Source of the DNA: Anaerolineales bacterium UBA6668
Lineage (GTDB): Bacteria; Chloroflexota; Anaerolineae; Anaerolineales; UBA6668
NCBI GenBank assembly: GCA_002455215.1
Contig: DKKK01000021.1
Span: forward strand, 3,230-9,264
Direction of reading: 5' to 3'
DNA length: 6,035 bases
Within the stretch, counting starts at the first letter, position 1; each line of letters opens with the position of its first letter. Under the pieces are notes generated by a model. That model searched no databases. It saw nothing but the letters and a program-made list of their open reading frames with translations, and was not told the origin of the DNA. Shown piece after piece: positions 1 through 4,347 of the stretch. The translations under genes and the position numbers were made by a program.

Positions 1-93
1 ATTACCAGAAAATCGCCGACAATTCAAATTTTTAACCCCACGAATATAATCATTGGTAGTCATTGTTTTAAACCATTGGATAACGGTAAACCG

Positions 94-115
94 GGGCGAA
101 CCTATGTGTTCGCCC
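94..115. repeat. Perfect 8-bp inverted repeat, 6-nt loop, inside the RAYT linker
   Basis: GGGCGAAC at 94-101 pairs exactly with GTTCGCCC at 108-115 around the loop CTATGT. The right arm's GTGTTCGCC (106-114) recurs at 127-135, a 21-bp spacing that encodes two seven-residue units on the minus strand (GEHNPTL then GEHIGSP). The left arm could therefore pair with either copy. Confidence 0.85.
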
Positions 116-137
116 AATGTGGGGTTGTGTTCGCCAA

Positions 138-171
138 AATTGAGGGACGACACGCAGGTCGTCCCTCAATT
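138..171. repeat. Perfect 14-bp inverted repeat, 6-nt loop, inside the RAYT linker
   Basis: The arm at 138-151 (AATTGAGGGACGAC) is exactly complementary to 158-171, with loop ACGCAG at 152-157. It lies in the variable linker between the HUH motif and the VIQWFK block, where the frame encodes the repeat-like RDDTQL-RDDLRV-VPQF stretch. A related direct repeat, CAATTGCGT, occurs at 167-175 and 203-211, 36 bp (12 codons) apart. The arms are too long and too perfect to be casual, and the hairpin would form in single-stranded DNA or RNA of either strand. Confidence 0.9.
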
Positions 172-491
172 GCGTATCGTCCCGCATGTGTGTCTCGCCC
201 CCCAATTGCGTTTTCACATCAACACGGTTGCCGGTATTTTCGATTATGCAATGAAAATGGTCGGGCATGACAATCATTGCGTGGCATTTAATGTCGGGAA
301 ATTTATTTTCTAATCATTCGTCCCGCGTCATTCAATTGCATTTTGCCATTGGCAATCCGACCCAACAAAGGGTCACGATTTTGCAGGCAAAGGGTCACAA
401 AATACACCGCCGCCTGCGAATAATCAAACCCTTTTTGCCGCAGGCTGTGGCGATGGTAAAGTTGTGGGTTGTAACGGGACATGATTGTAAA

Positions 492-608
492 TTATTTTAA
501 CGCTCCGTAAGACAAATACCTAGCAATTTCGCTGTCTGCATTTAACACAGATGGAAAGCGTGTTGCCGAAGAAAAAGCGCAACTTTCGCCTGTGTCGAAT
601 ACAAACAT
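492..608 (-). CDS. Possible 38-residue small protein, function unknown
   Basis: The ORF runs ATG (608) to TAA (492) and encodes 38 residues, starting MFVFDTGESC and ending DSEIARYLSYGALK. I do not recognise it with confidence. The composition looks protein-like rather than random, with an amphipathic SEIARYLSYGAL end. It begins 29 bp after the stop of the 940-residue membrane protein gene on the same strand, so it could be co-transcribed, and it ends 9 bp before the start of the RAYT relic. A purine-rich GGGGGA sits only two bases before the ATG, which is close for a Shine-Dalgarno. An in-frame TAA lies four codons upstream of the ATG, so it is not simply the tail of an open frame reaching back into the larger gene. 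It has no TM segment or cysteine pair. It could also be a remnant of the C-terminus of a longer lost gene. Confidence 0.4.
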   Translation of the reverse strand: MFVFDTGESCAFSSATRFPSVLNADSEIARYLSYGALK

Positions 609-637
609 TTCCCCCGATTAGCAAAGTTACGATCCTT

Positions 638-3460
638 TTACGATTGCCATTGTTTCCACTCGTTTGCGATTTGGGTACGCACTTTTAGCAGTTGCTCTCG
701 GCGGAAAAGTGCAACCATCCCACCACTTAGCAAAATTAGCCCGATGCTTCCAAGCTGAAACCAACGTGGCAACTCAACAAAACTTGGACCAAATTGAGTA
801 ATTCCATTGAGCACCAGAGAAAGCAATCCAAGTTGGAAATAGATTCGGGAATGGCTACGAATTCCCCATACCAACGCTATCAAAGATTCCAACAACAACA
901 ACCAGGCATATTTGACGGAGTCAAAGGATTGAATAAAAGCGGTTGTCATCAACACTAATAATCCAATGGCGGTGGGTACAAGATAGAATAGCTGGTTTTT
1001 CCTCATCCGCCGTTCATTCCAACCGACAACCAGGCAATACAACCCAAAGGGCAGGGCAAAAAACTGGACTTCCTTCACTTCATAATAAATTAATAAACAC
1101 ACAAGCACGCTATAAAACATCAATCCGGCTAGGTATCCCAAGCGAGCATTGCGCCGAGTGATTGCATCAAAAATAAACATCAGCCCGATAACGCAAAATG
1201 TCAGTGCGCACGGCAGGGCTTCAAAGCTAAAAAAAGAGCCGATGATAGGTAAAAGTGTCAACCCAATCCCCGCACGGTGAGCAGGAGTTCCATATAGCGA
1301 CTTTATGGGTTGCGAGCGCAAAAGCCATGCCAAGAATACCAAGAAGGCACATAAACTCGCGCTAAGCAGATTCCAAACCTGCCAACTCAAGTTTAACCAG
1401 TGGTAAATATAAAAACTTCCGACAAAAACAAATAGTATGCCGAGATAAGTTAGTGACGGCAGTTTAACTTTTTCAAAGGTATCTCGTTCCCACCATGCCA
1501 GCCCAAATGCTACCAGGGCATAGACACCCGAAAGCCCGCCTGCCAATATCCCACCCAAATACATTGCGGCAAAATAGGAACCGAACACATTCAGCGCCCC
1601 TAACAAGTACAGATATTTTGACCATTTCTGCTGTTGTATCCAACTGAGCCAAGCCCCGCTCGCTACCAAGAGCACGCCAATTCCGCCATATAAACTGGTT
1701 AACGTATTCGCTCCATCACTCCCTACAGAAAAGAAAATGCGTAGAAGGGTCAATACAGCCAAATTGACTGCAAGCAAGGCTGGAATTAACAACCAGCCCC
1801 ATTTTCGCCAAAGAGCGATTAAAATATACAATGTTGCGATCAATATCAGGGTACAACTAACAATACTCGAATTTTGCCAACAGAGAAAAACCACTAAACC
1901 GCTGAGAAATGCGGCGGGTATTAAAAAAGAGCCTCCCCATTTCAAATTTTTACGCCCCAAAAGATAACCAGTAGCCACATACACCAGCATAAGCGCAAGG
2001 ACAATCACACCTTGAATGATTGTATCTGGGAAATTTCGCCTGGCAAACAAGAAAATTGGCGCAATAAAGACCCAAGTGGTGAAATACGTCAAAGAGAAAG
2101 TGTGAAACAGCCAGGTTGCACCAATTAAAATGATGACATCGCAAAGCAAATATATTTCCAAGTTGAGTGTATTTGTATAGTTGCTAATGGGCGCTATCGC
2201 AGTGACCAAAAGTGCCGGAATATAAGCCCCGAGATAAAATGGAATAGCTTCTTCCAAATTCTTTGTTCGGCGGCTCAGCCAATATCCAGCCAGCATATAA
2301 ACCAATGCCAATCCCTTCACCCCGACCCCAATTGCGAAAGTAGATAACTGCAGATTGAATAGCATGTATAAAAATGTTGCGAGAAAACCAAATGCTACAA
2401 GCCAGCGTGCCAGGTGTTTATGGAGCACCATATCGGTAATGAAATAAAAAACTACTCCGGCAAACATTGCGCCAACCAAAAACCACGGGTTTCCCAATTC
2501 TATTGTTGGATATCCCAATTTGATAAGAACAAACAGAATATAAAAGAAACCCACCAATAACATGATAACTTGGGCACCCCAAAACATTGGAAGATAGGTA
2601 AAACTCGCCCATCTGGAAGATTTAAACCCATAAGCGCCAAGTAAAATTCCAATCAACATTAATGAATATGCAAGAAGTATTAGATTGGGCACTGCACTCA
2701 ACAATATAATTAGTGCAGTGACAGCACTTGCAATTGCCCCCAGCCCCAACAGGGTAAATAATTTTGAGCGTGTCCAGTAGGCCGTGAAAGCATAAAAACA
2801 CAACATCAGTACGGAACTAATTAGCCAGGTAATATTTGCATCAACGCCATAATCGCTAAAAACAAACATTTGCAAGATGGCAAAATTGAGCGGAGCAAAT
2901 CCTGCGGCAAGTGCCAGTAATGCCAAGCCACCCAGCCGCAAAACTGGTTTTTGGAAAAGTTGGTATCCGCCAAAGTAGGTAACGAGAGTGACTACTAAGG
3001 TAATTAAAAACCTCCCCAGCCCGGAGATTTTATTCCATTGCACCCCAATAAACACTATCCCTGCCAACACCAAAAGCAAACTTCCTGAATATAGCGCGAT
3101 TTTAATGTTGCGTTCACTTAACAACCATTGGTCAAATGGGATTGACTCGCGTGGGGGCTTTGCCTGGACTGCTACCGATTGTCGCTTGTCAGAAATTGGA
3201 CCAGGCTGGCTAACAGTGGCATTTGCTGGCTCTGTTTGCGGAAAGGCATTTGTTTTTGGATGATAAGTTGCCTTCAGCAAATTTAGCTGTTTGGCGTAAG
3301 GTTCACCAACTACTTTTGCATTGGGCCAATTGGCAGTTTCCTTAAGCAAAAATTCCAACTGGTGCATTGTTAGTGCGTCAGTAACTGAATATGTAATGCC
3401 ACACTCTGAACACGTATAGTTCTTATTTGATTCGGGTGATTTGCAATTTGGACAGAACAC
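638..3460 (-). CDS. Zinc-ribbon, about 30-TM integral membrane protein (SCO7613 C-terminal-domain type), function unknown
   Basis: The protein has 940 residues. Residues 3-20 form a treble-clef or zinc-ribbon motif with C3-x2-C6 and C17-x2-C20. Residues 30-68 look like a short helical segment (HQLEFLLKETANWP, then KQLNLLKATYHP). A proline, glutamine and serine-rich linker follows to about 105. From about 121 to 925 the chain is almost continuous hydrophobic helices; I count roughly 30. The first helix block (GIVFIGVQWNKISGLGR, about 134-150) and the next (LALLALAAGFAPLNFAIL, about 179-196) match the pattern of DUF2157/SCO7613-like proteins: glycine-rich helix, W at the end, R, then a helix ending in a P-L motif. 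The tail, from LPRWFQLG at about 897 to EWKQWQS, has the LP-W-LG helix, RR and final W-x2-W expected for that group. These proteins are common in Actinobacteria and Chloroflexota, and no biochemical role is known to me. The start is GTG, with AGGAG six bases upstream. No terminator is evident after the stop. Confidence 0.93.
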   Translation of the reverse strand: MFCPNCKSPESNKNYTCSECGITYSVTDALTMHQLEFLLKETANWPNAKVVGEPYAKQLNLLKATYHPKTNAFPQTEPANATVSQPGPISDKRQSVAVQAKPPRESIPFDQWLLSERNIKIALYSGSLLLVLAGIVFIGVQWNKISGLGRFLITLVVTLVTYFGGYQLFQKPVLRLGGLALLALAAGFAPLNFAILQMFVFSDYGVDANITWLISSVLMLCFYAFTAYWTRSKLFTLLGLGAIASAVTALIILLSAVPNLILLAYSLMLIGILLGAYGFKSSRWASFTYLPMFWGAQVIMLLVGFFYILFVLIKLGYPTIELGNPWFLVGAMFAGVVFYFITDMVLHKHLARWLVAFGFLATFLYMLFNLQLSTFAIGVGVKGLALVYMLAGYWLSRRTKNLEEAIPFYLGAYIPALLVTAIAPISNYTNTLNLEIYLLCDVIILIGATWLFHTFSLTYFTTWVFIAPIFLFARRNFPDTIIQGVIVLALMLVYVATGYLLGRKNLKWGGSFLIPAAFLSGLVVFLCWQNSSIVSCTLILIATLYILIALWRKWGWLLIPALLAVNLAVLTLLRIFFSVGSDGANTLTSLYGGIGVLLVASGAWLSWIQQQKWSKYLYLLGALNVFGSYFAAMYLGGILAGGLSGVYALVAFGLAWWERDTFEKVKLPSLTYLGILFVFVGSFYIYHWLNLSWQVWNLLSASLCAFLVFLAWLLRSQPIKSLYGTPAHRAGIGLTLLPIIGSFFSFEALPCALTFCVIGLMFIFDAITRRNARLGYLAGLMFYSVLVCLLIYYEVKEVQFFALPFGLYCLVVGWNERRMRKNQLFYLVPTAIGLLVLMTTAFIQSFDSVKYAWLLLLESLIALVWGIRSHSRIYFQLGLLSLVLNGITQFGPSFVELPRWFQLGSIGLILLSGGMVALFRREQLLKVRTQIANEWKQWQS

Positions 3461-3466
3461 AGAAAA

Positions 3467-3471
3467 CTCCT
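3467..3471 (-). promoter_or_regulatory. Shine-Dalgarno that fixes the GTG start
   Basis: On the minus strand AGGAG (3471 to 3467) is followed by six bases and then GTG at 3460. The zinc-ribbon cysteines begin at codon 3, so this GTG is the natural start. No in-frame start further upstream has a comparable site. Confidence 0.85.
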
Positions 3472-3527
3472 GCTTTGTAGAAAATAAAGATTTTTTACTT
3501 GCTATTGCATAAGGTTGACGAGCTTAA

Positions 3528-3556
3528 ATTATGTGTAAACCATAAATATTTGTTAA
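3528..3556 (-). promoter_or_regulatory. Possible second, downstream promoter for the same gene
   Basis: On the minus strand TTAACA (3556 to 3551) and CATAAT (3533 to 3528) are separated by 17 bp; each hexamer differs from consensus by one base. It would start transcription near 3521, about 60 nt before the GTG. In AT-rich DNA such matches can arise by chance. Confidence 0.4.
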
Positions 3557-3566
3557 TATCATTAAC
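3552..3566. promoter_or_regulatory. Inverted repeat GTTAAT-ATC-ATTAAC between the two promoters
   Basis: Six-bp arms with a three-base spacer lie downstream of the strong promoter's likely start site and overlap the -35 of the second candidate promoter. It may be an operator-like site, but the AT-rich context makes chance dyads common. Confidence 0.25.
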
Positions 3567-3578
3567 TATATAAATGTT

Positions 3579-3606
3579 ATTATATATGTGATTTTTGTTT
3601 TGTCAA
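3579..3606 (-). promoter_or_regulatory. Full-consensus sigma-70-type promoter for the 940-residue membrane protein
   Basis: On the minus strand TTGACA (3606 to 3601) and TATAAT (3584 to 3579) are both exact consensus hexamers with a 16-bp spacer. Transcription would start near 3572, giving a 5' leader of about 110 nt before the GTG. The surrounding sequence is very AT-rich. A match this complete is strong sequence evidence, but activity is inferred. Confidence 0.72.
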
Positions 3607-3615
3607 TGATCATTG
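3604..3615. promoter_or_regulatory. 12-bp perfect palindrome overlapping the -35 box
   Basis: CAATGATCATTG is its own reverse complement and overlaps the first bases of the TTGACA hexamer. That placement is typical of a site where a dimeric regulator could block or recruit RNA polymerase. No regulator gene is present in the window. Confidence 0.35.
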
Positions 3616-3720
3616 TTGCTACAGGTACGGTTCAGTTTTTCGGAGAATGCAAACCTATACCTGCCGAATAGGTTTCGCCATATTTTTTGTGTTGCAAACC
3701 AGCTTGTGTTAGTAACCCAT

Positions 3721-3739
3721 CTGACATTTTGAATGTCAG
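3721..3739. repeat. Tight perfect hairpin, 8-bp arms and 3-nt loop
   Basis: CTGACATT (3721-3728) and AATGTCAG (3732-3739) are exact complements around TTG. This is the tightest hairpin in the intergenic region. There is no T-run after it, so it is not a standard terminator. Confidence 0.6.
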
Positions 3740-3938
3740 GGACTGGCTGATAGCGAGAAACCTGTACATCGAAATGACAAATCTATTCTCATGCTGAGAT
3801 TTGCCCGTTATTCGTTACTAACCTGAAATCTTTTCGTAACTTTTCACCGTATCCAAATCACAAATCGTAACTGCTCAGCCCGGTTTGGCAAACCGAGCTA
3901 AACCTGAATGATAACGGTTTGTTGCCCAAAATACGAGC

Positions 3939-3963
3939 AAACAGGGGCAACCACTGTTTTTTT
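3939..3963 (+). terminator. Weak terminator-like hairpin with T-run, no gene upstream on this strand
   Basis: AAACAG (3939-3944) pairs with CTGTTT (3954-3959) around a nine-base loop, and seven T residues run from 3957 to 3963. The stem is short and A/T-rich, so intrinsic termination would be weak. No plus-strand gene lies upstream within the window. GTTGCCC at 3921-3927 could instead pair with GGGCAAC at 3945-3951, which is the loop of this hairpin. Confidence 0.3.
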
Positions 3964-4294
3964 AGATCACCCGGCATTAATAGGCGCGGTTTCGTAAAGC
4001 CGCAATGCACTGTGGCTCTACTACGGTTTTGCTGTCAACTGGTTCAAAACAATTGCATTTTCGCGGTTGAACCCTTAAAAACATTTAAATATCAGCCTGT
4101 TTAGCGTGGCAAAGCCATTTGGCACGCTATTTGACGCCAAACTGTGGTGAATTTTCAGTATTTCGGTCGCTGATAACGATATTCGACAAGGTTGCTGAAT
4201 ATCACGAATGCCATGTGTAACTATGCCTGGGCAGTTACCACAAATCAAGCTAAATTCCACTTCCTTAAAAAATCGTTACAAACAGCCGATAACA

Positions 4295-4323
4295 TTCGCA
4301 CCGAACAAAATTTCAGCTATACT
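4295..4323 (+). promoter_or_regulatory. Likely promoter of the GT39-like glycosyltransferase gene
   Basis: TTCGCA (4295-4300, four of six consensus bases) and TATACT (4318-4323, five of six) are separated by 17 bp. Transcription would start near 4330, leaving a leader of under 20 nt before the ATG at 4348. There is no clear Shine-Dalgarno in that leader, so translation may begin in a near-leaderless way. Confidence 0.5.
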
Positions 4324-4347
4324 CGTCCTGATAACCCAAATTCAATA

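Larger units (their letters stand above)
1..482 (-). pseudogene. Broken REP-associated tyrosine transposase (RAYT, Y1/HUH family), left-truncated by window edge
   Basis: Three minus-strand segments in three different frames join into one RAYT-like protein. Segment A (482 to 303) begins MSRYNPQLYHRHSLRQKG and includes the typical DYSQAAVYFVTLCLQNRDPL stretch, ending in a stop after NDAGRMIRK. Segment B (about 307 to 68) continues with KFPDIKCHAMIVMPDHFHC; HFH is the metal-binding HUH motif. Segment C (about 135 to 1) gives VIQWFKTMTTNDYIRGVKN, the conserved block before the catalytic tyrosine helix, which lies outside the window. Between A and B the roughly seven residues normally present after the NDAGRMI-type block are missing, which points to a small deletion plus frameshift. 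The B to C shift lies in the variable linker. Intact relatives are single-stranded DNA transposases that act on REP-type hairpins. This copy cannot make a full protein without two frame changes, so I call it inactive. A tryptophan usual in the NLNW block reads as cysteine here. Confidence 0.88.
3607..4294. other. Gene-free, hairpin-rich intergenic region
   Basis: I found no convincing coding region here on either strand; the short open frames have no recognisable motifs and no ribosome-binding sites that stand out. The region does hold several exact inverted repeats: 3651-3658 with 3668-3675 (AAACCTAT), 3721-3728 with 3732-3739 (CTGACATT), 3778-3784 with 3797-3803 (CAAATCT), 3881-3886 with 3890-3895 (CGGTTT), 4041-4047 with 4067-4073 (GGTTCAA), and 4103-4108 with 4123-4128 (AGCGTG). 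GTTAGTAAC at 3708-3716 is the reverse complement of 3814-3822. Such density could reflect a structured RNA, old mobile-element debris or chance. Confidence 0.5.

Noticed and set aside
138..211. Possible CRISPR-like array from the repeated CAATTGCGT and GTCCC units
   Set aside because: Only two or three short, codon-phased copies occur and they encode part of the transposase linker; there are no regular spacers or cas genes.
53..313. 86-codon plus-strand open frame
   Set aside because: It is the reverse strand of the RAYT relic; the opposite strand carries the HFH motif and conserved blocks.
3873..3899. Possible tRNA or tRNA-like arm around the CGGTTT stem
   Set aside because: The stem is isolated; no acceptor stem, anticodon loop or T-arm consensus surrounds it.
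3919..4104. 61-codon plus-strand open frame in the intergenic region
   Set aside because: It overlaps the terminator-like hairpin, lacks a ribosome site and has no protein-family features.
4075..4260. 61-codon minus-strand open frame in the intergenic region
   Set aside because: It has no Shine-Dalgarno, no recognisable motif and no supporting context; chance length.
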